Positions 12,383 to 25,263 of a stretch of DNA of 64,000 nt are shown here, one piece after another. Position 1 is the stretch's first letter. Every line of letters begins with the position of its first letter. The stretch is from Trichoplax sp. H2 (Eukaryota; Placozoa; Uniplacotomia; Trichoplacea), in the NCBI GenBank assembly GCA_003344405.1, contig NOWV01000162.1:115824-179823 (forward strand), given 5' to 3'. Position numbers and translations under genes: made by a program. Below the pieces are notes generated by a model. That model was not told where the DNA came from. It searched no databases and was given only the letters and a program-made list of their open reading frames with translations.

Positions 12383-15207
12383 TTACACTTTAGTGATACG
12401 TTCTATAGCCTTCTAAATATCCATTATTAATACCGTAATAACATTCTATCGATTAGTGACTACTGTAATACAAGAACGAGAAGGTTTTACGATAAGCCTA
12501 ATATACAACGTACAGCAGTCGTTGTGGTATACTATAGTATAATTTCTTCGAGGTATAAATGCGATATACAGTACTGTAATAACAATACTCTAGCGATTCT
12601 ATTCGTATACAAGAATACGCGTATGCAGTGTAATATTAGAAGATCATCGTCATGTGCGGTGAGAAGGTTTTAGTATACGAAGTAGGATTAATCCAAGGCA
12701 TTATTTGAACTAACCAAAGAATGGAGTAAATGTAGCATAGTATAATCTCTTCAGATCACTCATGAGAAATACGATATGATAATTAATTATACCGGCCGAG
12801 AACACTATATCGATTGACAGCTACTGTAATGGGGGGAGGTGAACTAGATACTTTTTACTGTTGTTCTACCTCCGATGGACATGATGACAACAAAGCGAAA
12901 CTCACACTAATTCTAATTTAATTAAAAGGATTGTGTATTGTAAGCTAATCCCCTTTAAAAAGGTGAAAATTGAACGCAATTTGAAGTATTCCTCAGTCTA
13001 CACTGTGCTCTTAAAAGAGCATCGAGAAAGGATCGAGGCCCATTCCACTCTATCCCACAGCATTTAGATGATTGCAATTTCAAGGGCATTGACTTGCAAC
13101 AAAAGAAGACAAAAAAATGGATGATACTCGCAGCATATCGACGCAGTATTTGGCAAGGAATCATCCTATCCCATGATCAACGTTGACTTACGATTGAAAT
13201 AGTTGTGTACAGCTATGGACTACTAAACAGAACACTGCATTTAGTAGTCCATAGCATAGCGAAGCAGAAAAGTTCTTGTCAATACTACAGAAGGCATCGA
13301 GAAGAGTCGAGAGAAGAGAGTTATTGGTATTTGTTTGTTTGTTTTTATTTATTTATGGCTCATAGGACGGACGTCCGGATTGTTTGCATAAGTAAAAAAA
13401 TCTCCACTGTACTATACACTGCATTGCTAACATGATACACTACACAGTCGGTACTATAGCCATGACTAAAAGGTGCATGCGCTTACACACAGACCCTCGC
13501 CGCGTGCAACCAGTACATAAATCGATCGGCCAGATCCATTTCTGCACTTGACTGGTTTCCAACGAGCTGCAAGAAGGTACCTGGAAAGCGGAAAAAAACA
13601 ACAACAACGTTAGAATGGAAGTAAGTAGCGTTAAAATGGATCAAGAAATCATTCAATCTCAGCTGTTACCAGTACTAAATGAGAGTAAAGCAGTCATTGA
13701 AATGGTAGATTTGGATGTTAGTTGATTTGAGTTTTCCCAGTACACTTATGTCGGAAAGTTGAACCTTAAAATAGGACGCTTTTACCGTAGGGAGTATAGA
13801 CATAGTCGTAAACAGTGTCGCAGTGCCATGGCGATAACGGATTGATGAAGAGTACAATATAGAAGGATTGTTGAAAAGCTCTCCATGAAGTTATTTTAAG
13901 CTGTTCACAATTTTTCCTTTTTGTTCATTCTATATTCTGCCTTTTTAAATTGAATACAACTCATTAACTAAATACAGTCGTGAAAAATTTCTTATTCAAT
14001 GACAATCCTATGGAAATGGGAGATTCCTAATTGCCATCATGATTTTGTGTTCAACCAGACTAGCTGATGTTGATATTGTCTGATCATCAAATAATGAATC
14101 ATTGACTTCATTGTTGTTCACCAGATTGGACAGATGAACAAAAACTGACTGTAGGTCAATTAACTTAAAGTATTAATTATAAATGAGAAGCTGTCAATGG
14201 ACATAAGTGACGGTCAGTGTTGAGCGTATTACATACTACGGACTATGGACTGCAGAGTGGTCTTTAGAAGTGTTGTTATTCTTCGATTTTGATTACAAAT
14301 ATAACAAGAGATCAATCGTTCGATCCAAAGGGCTAAAATGCACATATAGTGTAAACAGGCATGCATCTTTACCATCCTACTGCCTAACCTGATCGAAAAG
14401 CTGTGCTCATGCTTCTACAGAAAATCTAAAATCAAGTCAACATACCTACCCTACAGCAATGCAAAACCAATACTGTACTGTAAAAATAAATTATACGCAT
14501 TATAGTACACGTATACGTAGAATGTAAACTATAAAATAGAATTATTCAGTTTTCGTCTACTGGTATTGTTAACTTAATATACGTTCGCAGACTATTCTTC
14601 CGAATACTACAATATCTTTCGTATGTAGTCGTGGTATTTTCAAAACTAATAATAGTCAACAGCAACATCTGCCTGCTACGAAACATACGAGTGTTTTTCA
14701 TGACTGCAACTATACTGATAGACTAATACAATATTTGCGATCCAAAGTTTAAAATTATGAGATTGGCAGCGAAATTTCCACTCGCATTTTACAAATTGGT
14801 TTTCAATACTATTAACTCTCTAACTTGAGTATTAATTATAGGCATTTTTAGTGTTTTAGCAGTCTCAATCGAAAGTTATCTAAGATAGACATATGGATCG
14901 CAAGTCAGTTCTGTAAACCCAACCATTAGCATTATGTCCTACAGTACCATTGTGTTTGACGCCAATTAACAGTGCTTCAATTTTATATACACAACTGTAA
15001 TTGTAATTGTAATTGTATGTAAACTATCTATCTATCTATCTGTCATATCATATTCACACTATGTACTTCAAGTGCAGCATTATATTAAAGACAAATCTAC
15101 CCATAAATTAAAAATTACACAATTACATATTATTGTTACCTTACAAGATCGACTGAATAATAATATCGCATTAAAATTCGTTAAATCCCCATATCTACAT
15201 TTGAAGG
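12383..15207. other. Intergenic or 5' region of ACBP, no clear gene
   Basis: No recognisable coding exon. It holds a perfect 16-base hairpin at 13212-13255, short TACAGTACTGTA tracts (about 12572 and 14470) and a (TATC)n run near 15025-15040. The unseen first exon of ACBP probably lies near the right edge. An open frame without ATG runs from 14970 into the ACBP exon, but it passes through simple repeats and is probably intron. Confidence 0.5.
13212..13255. repeat. Perfect 16-base inverted repeat
   Basis: Arms 13212-13227 (GCTATGGACTACTAAA) and 13240-13255 are exact reverse complements around a 12-base loop. The TAGTAGTCCAT core recurs elsewhere in the window in single copy, for example near 4676 (TAGTAGTCCAT) and 41057 (CATGGACTACTAAA). 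Confidence 0.85.
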
Positions 15208-15859
15208 AGGAATTCAAAAGTGCGGTAGATAAGATCAACAATCTTGCAAGTAAACCTTCCAATGAGGATTTATTAGAAATATACGGCCTTTACAAACAGG
15301 CAACTGTTGGCGATTGTAACACTGGTAAGTTATAATTTGTAATGATCACCAAAGTGAGATAATTTTTAATGCTAAACTTATTATTAAAATTTGCATATAT
15401 ACAAGTATGCTGCATTTCAACGCTATCCTACTCATTACGGTGGTCATAATAGTAGGGAGAGAAAAGAGCTTCTCATGAATTTATCTATTCGTTGAAATAT
15501 GCTTTTCGTATATATCTAAGCAAATATGAGTATGAAAATGAACGACAACTTTAACATCAATTAATGATCTTTTAATTATGTAGATCGTCCTGGATTTTTT
15601 GATCAAAAGAATCGAGCCAAGTGGGATTCATGGAATTCTAAGAAGGGTTAGTAAGCGATAGACATAAATAGAACTGTATCTTAATTTTTCTATACTACTG
15701 TACATTACTTATACTAATATTAGAGTACACTCTAACATATAAATACTGTATTGTGTTAGGAAACATAACCGATTGTAAATTTTGACTCTATTTTCTAATT
15801 TAGGAATGAGTACAGAAGAGGCCAAACAAGCTTACATTAAGAAAGCGAACAGTTTATAA
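15208..15859 (+). CDS. Acyl-CoA-binding protein (ACBP/DBI), first exon not located
   Basis: Three exons in phase: about 15208-15324 (donor GTAAGT), 15584-15646 (donor GTTAGT) and 15804-15859 with stop TAA. The product starts near EEFKSAVDKINN and shows the ACBP signature: ASKPSNEDLLEIYGLYKQAT then VGDCNT, RPGFFDQKNRAKWDSWN, and the last helix EEAKQAYIKKA. The Tyr-Lys of YKQAT and the Lys of AKWD are the known acyl-CoA contacts. The family binds medium and long chain acyl-CoA esters in the cytosol. About 80 residues are recovered of a usual 86-90. The missing few N-terminal residues should be on a small upstream exon, because no in-frame ATG precedes the EEF segment. The exact left end of the first listed exon is uncertain (AG at 15207 or 15213). 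Confidence 0.85.
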
Positions 15860-16542
15860 TGCAGTAGTTTGGGAATGCTAGTGCTATACACAATGCATTG
15901 TACACTGCATCTTGTCTAGTGATGCATTATTACGCTAGTTCTATAATTATAGTTATCCTTTATTAATTTGAAATGTCATGATCCATAGTAACCTTAGGAT
16001 GTACTTTTCAGTAGGCGGTGAATAAATATTGATGCTTATTCTTTGTCAATCTGAAGGTATCAATTATTATGACCAGATAAAAAATTCAAATAAAAACTAC
16101 GATTTAACGTATATGTAATCTTGGCATAATCACGCTTCGTATTAACTATCACTTGACAAGGACGCATTCGCTCCAAAAGATTTATAAGTTAAGATAAAAA
16201 CAACAGAGCCGATAGGATCCATTGCTAGGATACTTCGTATATACAACATAAAATACAGTACAATACATCCAATATGTTAAAATATACCTGAGAAATTAGT
16301 ACTTAGCATAGTACTGTGCTAACTCAATTAAGCTACTTAGTATGCAAGAATACTCCTTGAAAGGTAATACTAAACATTTTTTAAGTATATAAATATCCAG
16401 ACTGGTCGATAAACGACAGTATTACGTCAAAAGAGCTATCATATTCCACAAAATACTATATCATTTTCGTGATTGTCGACAATCTTAAATCATGTCTGCT
16501 CATCTTACTTGTATTGTAGTCAACAGTAATTAATCATAGGTT
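15860..16542. other. Intergenic between convergent ACBP and SNAPC1
   Basis: AT-rich shared 3' flank of two genes that point toward each other. Short TACAGTACAATAC-like tracts lie near 16255. No coding signal seen. Confidence 0.5.
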
Positions 16543-18832
16543 TTACTTTCTTGCCGATTTTGTTGACCTGTACTTTCTCTTTCCTTGTCGGGTTATCTCA
16601 CTCCTATCAGCATTATCTTCCTCATGATCCTTGCCTTCCTTCATTGATCTCCTTGAATTCCTATTTGGCTATCATTAAATTATGCAGAATGCATTAACTT
16701 TGGTTGATACACGAAGTGATCAAGCAAAATCGTCTATAATGTAAGCTAAGCAGTCGGCCAGGTACAGACACCCGATTATTCTGATAGTTTAGTTGATTAC
16801 CTACTATACACGTATTACAGGCTTAAACGGATTTACTTACGTAGAAATATCCAAACTACTTTACAGCAGCATGGAATAGGACGTAACAATTTGCATGTTA
16901 TAGACTATAAAGTTAGATTAAGTGCATAGCATATTAGCACGCCTGTTATCTTACTTTCTCACCTTTTTAATGGTAGAATAAGCGGCTGATACAATTTCGG
17001 TTCGACGATTGAAGTGATTTGTAGATTCCTGAATTTAGCAATTTTTACAAATAATAATCGATTTTATCAAGTGGATTTCAAAGGACATACATATTACTAT
17101 TTGGATATGGTATCATCTTACTATAATTAATATGCTGTGCAATTCGTACCTCGTTTATATATGTATTATCCACAGTATGCGTACTTCCAAGAAGTGACTA
17201 ACAGTAAATGTAGTTAAGTAATTTAATTTTTAATTTCAATGGAATAGTCATATCATGATAATATTCACCATTAAAGATCACTATACCTTTTCGCTACGAA
17301 TTTTTTTCTGTTTCTCATAATTACGAACAGAGCTTATTTATCAGTTAAAGATATGAGCAATATATTAAAAGAAATCTAAGATTAGATAATTTCATAAATG
17401 CAATTTAGTTATCGAAAAGTTACATTACTGAACAACGCAAAGTGTACTAATAAGTTGTAGTCTTGGTAGTAGCTAGATAACTCTAAGTTATCGATACTTA
17501 CTCTATGAGTTCCTGGATTAATTCTCCTGAAATTCTACCAAGAGATTCTCGCCAATCCTCTACGTTGACATCTTGTTGAAGTTGTCCTGTTGCATTTGCA
17601 GCAATCTGCTTTTTAAGGTCGTCATACTGTTCATGAATTTCACTAAGATTCTAACGATATATCAAAAAAAGCGTAAGGTTTAACGTTCGAACATTAATCT
17701 ACAGTATAATACTATCTAAAATAAGCATATCTAGTAGGATTGTACAGTAATACGCGTATTCATAAGTTATACTGTAAGCTGAAGTAAATAGCTATAAGGA
17801 TTAACCTGCAACGATTCAATGTCTATTGCGTTTGAGACGGCATTCCTGGTTAATATGACTTCTGATTCATTCTCCGCACTCGGAGAAATAATCTGATTCG
17901 AATTAAGGCATAACTGAAAAATGATAACATAATATCATCGAAAGCCATTCATCGAGAAAAATACTGTATAACTATGGCGTAATTTCAAATGAAAAAAATT
18001 TTAAGCTAATTAGGAAAATAAACCAACTCTAGTAGGCATTGCAACAAATAGAAATGCTTTTCCATTTTGTAAAATTCTTAAAATAAAGTCTGCGTCGTGG
18101 TGCTGCAATTAAATTGAAATGCTTCTATTTTAGTTCAATTTCCTCCTATCTTGATAGTAAAATGATGTGTGAAGCAGAACATCTAGAGTAATATCAAACG
18201 TACATTATGTTTCCGAATTGTTTCCTGAAATACATTCAACTCGCGATACATTGCTTCAGTTAGGCGAATCTATGGACATAACATGTTATCATAATTGAAG
18301 TAGGATAGCACCATATATTAAGCAGTACACTTTTATAGTTATTTTATCGACTTACCTTGACTTTGGGGACACAAAGTTGCGTTGCGTATAATGAATATAG
18401 GAGATACAAGCCACCAATTCTCATTTGAAATTCATATGAGGAACTTAGATATTCACAAGCGATTGAAAGTAGTTCGCACGTAAACTAATTGAGAATTACA
18501 TGAGGCATTTAAGAAAGCTTTTTATGGTCTTTGCTGCAGAATGATAGTATTACTGTATTTTAACAGTCATTTCCGAGCGTCTGACTATAGCTACCTCAAA
18601 CTACTGTACAGTATAAGTGTAGTACGAAAGGTATCATAAACGAAGACTAGAGTGGCCCTATGCTCTAGCAATGCGTCATTTTAGGTTTTCAATTTAAAGA
18701 TCAAATAATGATGATCTTCCTTTCTAAGATTTTAGATCGAATAATATAATTCAATACTGTACTGTATAATAATTTTTGAACCTAAAACAATCCTGTCTTA
18801 CCTTATTTCGAAAGTAGCCATCGCGGTGGATG
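16543..18832 (-). CDS. SNAPC1: SNAPC1 (SNAP43), snRNA-activating protein complex subunit, 5' exon missing
   Basis: Exons in order of translation: 18802-18832, 18356-18484, 18204-18269, 18028-18102, 17806-17913, 17502-17650, 16543-16660 (stop TAA). All seven join in phase and give about 224 residues. The core segment (EFQMRIGGLYLLYSLYATQL, then CVPKVKIRL, then HHDADFILRIL and AFLFVAMP) follows the conserved SNAPC1 core (in human YTFQIRVGALYLLYGLYNTQ). The C-terminal exon is basic and charged (RQGKRKYRSTKSARK). Family role: with SNAPC3 and SNAPC4, recognises the proximal sequence element of snRNA promoters for RNA polymerases II and III. The N-terminal exon or exons (about 40 residues in other animals) were not located. 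They should lie above 18833 and end in phase 2. The first listed exon is only 31 bases. Confidence 0.87.
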
Positions 18833-20066
18833 CTTGAGGAAGGAACCAGGAAAGTTTACCATTTTGAAAAGAAATCATAAGAGTTATAATTGGGTATTCA
18901 TTACAAGATTAATTCAGGTTATTCAAAATGACCCAAGCCCAATCCAGACATTACTTAGAACTAGTGCAATAATAGCGATAACTATAGTAGTAACGATCTG
19001 TGGTGAACGTAACTAAGTGTAGAATTAACATTTTTATCTTTTATTTTTATTGCGTAAGGCCTGAAGATGACCTTGCAAAGTGCAAATCGCATTTCGTATT
19101 CATGGATTAACGATAAGACGAATACTAACTAAGTGTATGTACACGTGCATCAGCCAACTATAGCCAGGTTGCTGACGAAGTTCCATGGAATATCAAGTAC
19201 TCATAGAACTTTTATTTTATCCACTATACACTCTATTACCATATTATTGATGAAGTGAATAAATAGCAACATTACTGTAGGTTACAACAGTCCAGCTCTG
19301 TACTCGTATTCAGAAATAAAGACAATTTTGTAAAATAAGAAGAATTACTGTACTCTACTCTTGTCTTGGGATCACTGCACAAATATCCATATCTGCAATC
19401 CTAGAGGGTTTATTATGGTATCTTTGCAAAATTTGATCTCCATTTATGGGAATTGTATCGAAATTACAAGGCTATGTCAAGTCAAGACAGTCCAAGTAGG
19501 TGATAGTACCGTAAAAATAGTCGATTACTTAGTCAAGGACGGTTGATTCAGTAGGCATCACTGGCTGCATGATGTAGTCGAATATTTATGTTACTGATGC
19601 ATCTACGATCATTGAATGTAATGCTACTAGCTTACCAGTGGATAAAGCTAAAATTACTTTGTCTCCATACGTGTGAGAAGTCTTTAAAGCGAACGCTACC
19701 AGTTTGAATAAACTTGCTCAACAAGGAGTTAAAGTCGTGAGAAACGGCTGCCATGTCCTGCACAAGAATGAATTTAACTCATCAATCGGTTCTGCAACCA
19801 GCAGCAATTTTGTAATCTTATCCCATTCAATAAGTCAATTAGTAGCCATAACAACCTTTCACAGTATGATGGATAGGTAAGACTTTAAACTGCAAATGAA
19901 TTGACTTCCCTAATAGCCTTTCTACCTGCCCTTTTGACAACCTGACTGCGGTTTATTGCTGGCTTTAAATCGCCATTTCCGTGCCAATACGCTTTGACTA
20001 GATGATGATCAACGACTCGTAGGTGTTTACGTTGTGTGTCTCTATAATGGTAAAGGATACCAGCCA
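18833..20066. other. Region upstream of SNAPC1, decayed coding-like segments
   Basis: The 5' end of SNAPC1 should be here but was not found. Between 19361 and 19880 the plus strand has open segments in different frames: 19361-19546, about 19595-19670, and 19688-19882 ending TAA. Their composition is protein-like but they are broken by stops and shifts. I recognise no family. They could be a decayed gene or mobile element remnant. Confidence 0.3.
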
Positions 20067-20067
20067 G

Positions 20068-20555
20068 TCCATCCATGTCCTCTGTCTGTATATACTGTCG
20101 TCTATTTTCAATACAATGTACTGAGCCTGCGTTGAGACTACCAGATCGTCACGATCGAACTCCAGCGTCACTTCACGGTACAGTACAGTACTGTACTGTA
20201 CAGCATGGACGGTTTGCCAATCCATCCATGTCCTCTGTCTGTATGTACTATCGTCCATTTTCAATTTTCAATACAATATACTGAGCCTGCGTTGAGACTA
20301 CCAGATCGTCACGATCGAACTCCAGTGTCACTTCACGCTGTACCGTACTGTACTGCATTGTCGGTTTGCCAATCCATCCATGTCCTCTGTCTGTATATAC
20401 TGTCGTCCTGGACGACAGCATATACGGACAGAGGACATGGATGGACGACTCGTCCATTTTCAATACAATGCACTGAGCCTGCGTTGCGACTACCGGATCG
20501 TCACGATCCAACTCTAGCGTCACTTAACGGTACTGTACCGTATTGCATTGACGGT
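20068..20555. repeat. 153-base tandem repeat, three units, with internal inverted repeat
   Basis: Units begin with TCCATCCATGTCCTCTGTCT at 20068, 20221 and 20373 (periods 153 and 152). Each carries CACTGAGCCTGCGTTGAGAC-like sequence and a variable GTACTGTAC tract. The third unit is interrupted by an inverted copy of its own start: arms 20373-20408 and 20410-20445, 36 bases with two mismatches and a one-base centre. Overlapping open frames on both strands here (20075-20284, 20205-20558, 20248-20523) come from the repeat. Confidence 0.85.
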
Positions 20556-22930
20556 TGATCCCTACTTCCGCACTGACTTGATCTGTATTGAGCATGTCTC
20601 ATCTTCATCATCTGTTTTTAACCAATCAGACATTGACAACTGTTTTTCAACTCGACAGGCTACAGTACAAGATACTGTAGTACACTATTTACTATGTACT
20701 CTACTCGACGACAGTAACTTGATTACAGAAACAACAAAGTTGATATCCATTTGTACAAACGTTTGCAATGATCCCTTCTAGCAGAATGGAGTATAGTAAA
20801 TACGATTTGGGGAAGTTTTGGCGTAAAAATGTACAAAATAGAGTGTAGATTGTTGAATTGTATTTCAATCCAGGCCTATACAGTAGAATAGGGTAACTGC
20901 GCAACTTTTAAATTTGGAGTGTTGTTCATTCTTGATATTTATTGATCATGCAAAATTTTGAAAAATACCCAATTTCAGTGATTGAAATTCACACCATTTG
21001 CAAACGAAGGGGAAGAGAGATACAGTACAAGTAGAAGAGATCTGGATAGAAAAGATTCTGTGCAAACGTTCAATATCACATCACATACTACGCTGGAGTG
21101 CTGTAATCAGTTTAATAGGATTTGGAATTTTTATAAAAAAATAATAATCAGTGCATCACTAATTTATAATATCCTATGGTTGTGTCTCGTTTTACATACT
21201 CGAAAAGCTAGACGCATTGGACTTATATAGCAATATTCGAATAAGAATAATTTTTCCGGGCTACGACAGTGCTTTAGAGTGATAATATCAAAGTATATTA
21301 TTAGCGGTTCCATAGTGTACACAGACACTTAAAATTAGTCTTATTCGGAGTAGTCCCGACATCGAAGTTGAAGAAGTTGTTCACAGTCATTACTAAAGTA
21401 CAAATCAGTAGCGTTAAAATTCCAAAATACAGGTTATGAAGCTTTTTCTAAAATGGACACCACATACAGTTGGAGATTGCTGAAAAAATTCCAACAAACG
21501 ACTCAATGACGAATTACATGCTCAGTTTTGGAGTAATAACTTCAGTCTTGATTAATTGTAATACTTATTAATTATTATCGTATTGAAACAACAATTACTA
21601 ATGTAATAACGAAGAAATCTCGGCCTTCACTTTAATCTGTGTCAATATACGAGTGCATCGCGGGTTCTGTGACGGAACTGCTACCAGATTCTAAATACCC
21701 ACATTAGGATTGCGTAAAATAGAACCACTTCAATTTGACATTGTTGGCTATTTGCTAGATATCATACTGTAGAGTGTAGACTAAAAGGTATGTTCCAGTT
21801 CTGGAAGGTTTATAATAGAGTGTAATAACAAGTAAATTTTAAATAATGGCACACCTTAGTGTACTATCATCCCAAGGATCACTGGTGAAGAATTGATGCG
21901 TACCGAATTTAAAAATTTATAAATTATCAATATAACCCTAATATTTCAGCAAAGGGGGGGGGGATGGGACGCGTATTACAGGAATTACAGCCATATCATT
22001 ACCTTGCGCTACACCATTTCTAGCTTATTAATTATGAAGTGTTAATGGAGACTTAGGTAAACGATACTGTATATGAAGTGTTATCAACAATGATGTTCAA
22101 TGAGTCAATTGATATACACCATATCATAGCCCTGTAAGTGTAGCGCAAAACGCTTTTTGACAAGTAGACTGAGAAGTAATATCTTAGTCATCTATCACGA
22201 TTGTTGCTTGAACTTTTTTGTATTTAAGTTAGTGAGATTCATGATGAGACGCTTTGATACATGCTAGCACGTATCTACAGTTTATACTGTATAGTATATG
22301 GTGCACTGATTGAAAATCCTTTTAAAATAAGCCTCTATCACAAGAATTTCCTATGAGCTGTTTGTTAATGCTACAGTTCTTCAAGGTCAGCCGAATCCCT
22401 ATCTTAGGAGAGGAAATACTGGATAACACCCTAGAGCAACCCTAAGACTTAAAATTACAGAAAGTACGAGTACAGATTGTTTAAAACAAATTGAAGTTAA
22501 ACTAGTAAACCCAAGTAATCCATTGGACAAGTGAAACACCTGATCTTGGACAAGACTCGCAGATTCTAACATTTCGCCTTAATTCTACTAAGATAGTACA
22601 GTATATCACAATAGAGGAGTGTACACTCTTGTAAAACCACTACACGGTGAACTAGTCATACATAAAATCTGAGGCTGCTAAAAGCGATTAAACTATCAAA
22701 ATACCTACTGGATAGTAGATAATCAATGGTACATAACACGAACTAGCAAATGATGGCAATCAATTTAAAATTCACCGGAAATAAACAGCAATCAGAACTA
22801 TCTATCAGGTGAAAATAGGATATAGAGTAAAATTTATTCAGTTCATTTGAAATTTCAAATAATGTAGCACATAACGTCACATATTGTATTAGTCGAGACA
22901 AGAAACATAATCAGGTTAACAATATCAATT
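20556..22930. other. Mostly non-coding, one doubtful exon
   Basis: Holds the doubtful exon 20979-21230 described separately, a ten-base G run at 21954-21963 that is unusual for this AT-rich sequence, and the likely 3' flank of SEC61 alpha below 22930. No other coding signal was seen. Confidence 0.4.
20979..21230 (+). CDS. Possible terminal exon of an unknown single-pass membrane protein
   Basis: An open stretch follows a reasonable acceptor (CCCAATTTCAG near 20978) and runs to TAG at 21230. It encodes a polar part (GEERYSTSRRDLDRKDSVQT) followed by a hydrophobic helix (IIISASLIYNILWLCLVL) and a short basic tail (HTRKARRIGLI), a pattern seen in single-pass membrane proteins. No upstream exon could be joined with confidence and no family is recognised, so it may be chance. 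Confidence 0.25.
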
Positions 22931-24361
22931 TTAGAATAACATGGTACTCATGCCACCTTGTTCACTTTGTTCTTTAACAAATGTTTCAAAATACTGATAT
23001 ATGATTGAGACAGCAAGCAATATTCCAGTACCAGATCCAATGGCTCCCATAAAATCAGCCAAAACTGATAAAGCACCAATACATAAGCCACCAAATGCAG
23101 CAGCAGTAGGAATGTATCTGTTTAATTCGTGGATCATTGATTTTTCACGGTGTCCTCTCATGACCATTTGCTGTTCCTTTAGTTGTTTAGCAACATCTTT
23201 GGCGGAAGAACCAGAAATATCTATCCATAATTTAGAAAAGACAGCGCAAGAAGTTAGCATAAAAACGATGTAACATACTGCATGCATAGGATCGCTGATT
23301 ATATGAGCTGTCGTATCTGGCGGCGATAAGTAATAGCACAAACCACCAACTGGATAGGCGCGAGCTGGGCCGCCTCCTTCGTAATTTTCCCATCGGCCAA
23401 GTAAATTGATGAAAATGTTATCACGGAATCTCAAGGATAACATTTGAGAAATGACGTAAAAGTTGGAAACCAAGGCACTCTGTAAAATGATAGGCATATT
23501 GGACGTATAGAACAATTTGATTGGGTAAGATGTAGTCTGGCCACGATAGCGAGCTGATTTAATTGGTAGATCAACACGAAAGCCTTGGAAGTAAATAACA
23601 ATACAGAATACAAAAATGGTGGCAAACAAGTTCATCATGTTGGGCAAGTTATTGCGATATAAGGCTTCACGTAAGGCACGCACTTTATCACTTCGGGTGG
23701 CTAATAAGTGAAATAGAGCGATAACAGCACCCTCAAATTCAGTACCCCGTCCAGTATTGATTGTAGCGGGGCTAAATGATTTCCACACGATAGTTTCGCA
23801 AATATTGGTAGCAATAAAAAGCGATATACCGGAGCCCAAACCGTAGCCTTTTTGTAATAGTTCGTCTAACAACATGACGATGACACCAGCAATGACCAAT
23901 TGTATGACGATGAGTGCGCAAATACCCGTACCAAGATCACTTGGATTGCCATACATACCAGTCAGCATGTAAGCGGTGGCTTGGCCGGCAGTCATAATGA
24001 TACCGAATAACTTTTGAGCACCGTTAAAAAGAGCCCTTTCCTTGGGAGAATCGCCAACTTCGATAATTTTGGCTCCTGCTAACACCTGCATGATCAAACT
24101 TGAAGTTACAATAGGATTAATGCCTAATTCCATCAAAGTACCACGGTTGGAAGCCATAATGACTCTCAACCAATAAAATGGATCCGCTGAATCGCTTGAT
24201 AAGATACCAAAAAGTGGAATCTGACAACATACCAAAAAGACGAAAAGGGTAATCGCAGTCCATAGTAATTTTTCTCGAAATTGAACTTTCCTTTCAGGCT
24301 TCGCGATTTCAGGAACGAAAGCTACAAAAGGAGCAATATAATCTAAAATTTTGATACCCAT
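22931..24361 (-). CDS. SEC61A: SEC61 alpha, pore subunit of the ER translocon
   Basis: One uninterrupted frame of 476 residues, exactly the length of the human protein as I recall it. It begins [12 protein letters not shown] and keeps nearly invariant family blocks: [92 protein letters not shown] and [20 protein letters not shown]. Ten membrane segments are expected from the family. It forms the channel, with SEC61 beta and gamma, through which secretory and membrane proteins enter the ER. The coding region has no intron, unlike most genes here. A 5' UTR intron cannot be excluded. No break or missing conserved residue was noticed. Confidence 0.97.
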   Translation of the reverse strand: MGIKILDYIAPFVAFVPEIAKPERKVQFREKLLWTAITLFVFLVCCQIPLFGILSSDSADPFYWLRVIMASNRGTLMELGINPIVTSSLIMQVLAGAKIIEVGDSPKERALFNGAQKLFGIIMTAGQATAYMLTGMYGNPSDLGTGICALIVIQLVIAGVIVMLLDELLQKGYGLGSGISLFIATNICETIVWKSFSPATINTGRGTEFEGAVIALFHLLATRSDKVRALREALYRNNLPNMMNLFATIFVFCIVIYFQGFRVDLPIKSARYRGQTTSYPIKLFYTSNMPIILQSALVSNFYVISQMLSLRFRDNIFINLLGRWENYEGGGPARAYPVGGLCYYLSPPDTTAHIISDPMHAVCYIVFMLTSCAVFSKLWIDISGSSAKDVAKQLKEQQMVMRGHREKSMIHELNRYIPTAAAFGGLCIGALSVLADFMGAIGSGTGILLAVSIIYQYFETFVKEQSEQGGMSTMLF

Positions 24362-25263
24362 TTTCTTCTAGGCGTTTATTACCTATCCAACACAACGTCG
24401 GATAAACTGACGATAGAATAAGATCCAATTGAGATGAGGAAAAAGATAATTTGTTGATTTTTTTTCCCTTCTTCCTCACGCGTCCTTTGGTGAATGAAGG
24501 AAGAGTTGAAAGAAAGAGCGTCCAGTACAACGCCAATGAGCCAACACGCACGCCAGTGCTTGTCCTGTTACGGTCCAGTACGGTACGTACAGTCACCCTA
24601 AAACAAGTGCCGTGCTGCAACTCCACCGTTTACAGTGTACAGTACGTTACTACAGTCCGTTGCCAAAGTGAAATCATCTGTAAACTTCTTTTAGTACTGT
24701 AGCTACGTGTCTCGATACGTACATGGATGACGTGCGGTGTGACTAAAATATGCAGCATGCCTTTTGCAAGGTGCAGTATAGTACTGTATACCGTACCGTA
24801 CCGGACATGTGTTTGGTAACCCGTTGCCCAATGCCCATGGTCTGGCGGTCGGTCACGTGGTGTCATTTTGGTTGAAAAACGTTTGAATAAAAGCAGGACA
24901 GTACGGTAGACTGTACATACACCTACTAAGTGGATGATTTCTGAATATGAATCAATAATGAAAATCATCGAAATCGTCCAAGCTGAATGATAAAATGCTA
25001 TGGTTTGACCTACTGATTCGTAAAATGAGGTTTTTTTTAAGAACTGTCTGGACAATTTGAAGGACTTTGCTGTACTGTGAGTGTTGAGCAGTCCTTCAGT
25101 CTGTCCGTGTTCCTACAGTGCAGTACAGTACAGTATTCAGCATGAGTACAGTACAGTACAGTACTGTACAGTGGAATACTGGAAGAGCGAACTCAGCTAC
25201 AATTATTTTAGTTTACACTGCCAGGTTGATGTTTTAAGGGCGTTTATTATTTCAAAATTGTGA
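24362..25263. repeat. 5' flank of SEC61 alpha with GTACTGTAC-rich tracts
   Basis: The left part is the probable 5' UTR and promoter of SEC61 alpha. Palindromic tracts of the GTACAGTAC/GTACTGTAC type occur at about 24575-24645, 24775-24805 and 25115-25170, the last with several near-continuous repeats of TACAG. The open frames of both strands (24309-24626, 24451-24702, 24630-25055) have no protein-like features. Confidence 0.6.

Noticed and set aside
14970-15207. Open frame extending ACBP to the left
   Set aside because: No ATG, and it runs through GTAATT and TATC simple repeats; ACBP proteins start just before the EEF segment.
20205-20558. 117-codon plus-strand frame and overlapping minus frames
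   Set aside because: Produced by the 153-base tandem repeat, open on both strands with repetitive translation.
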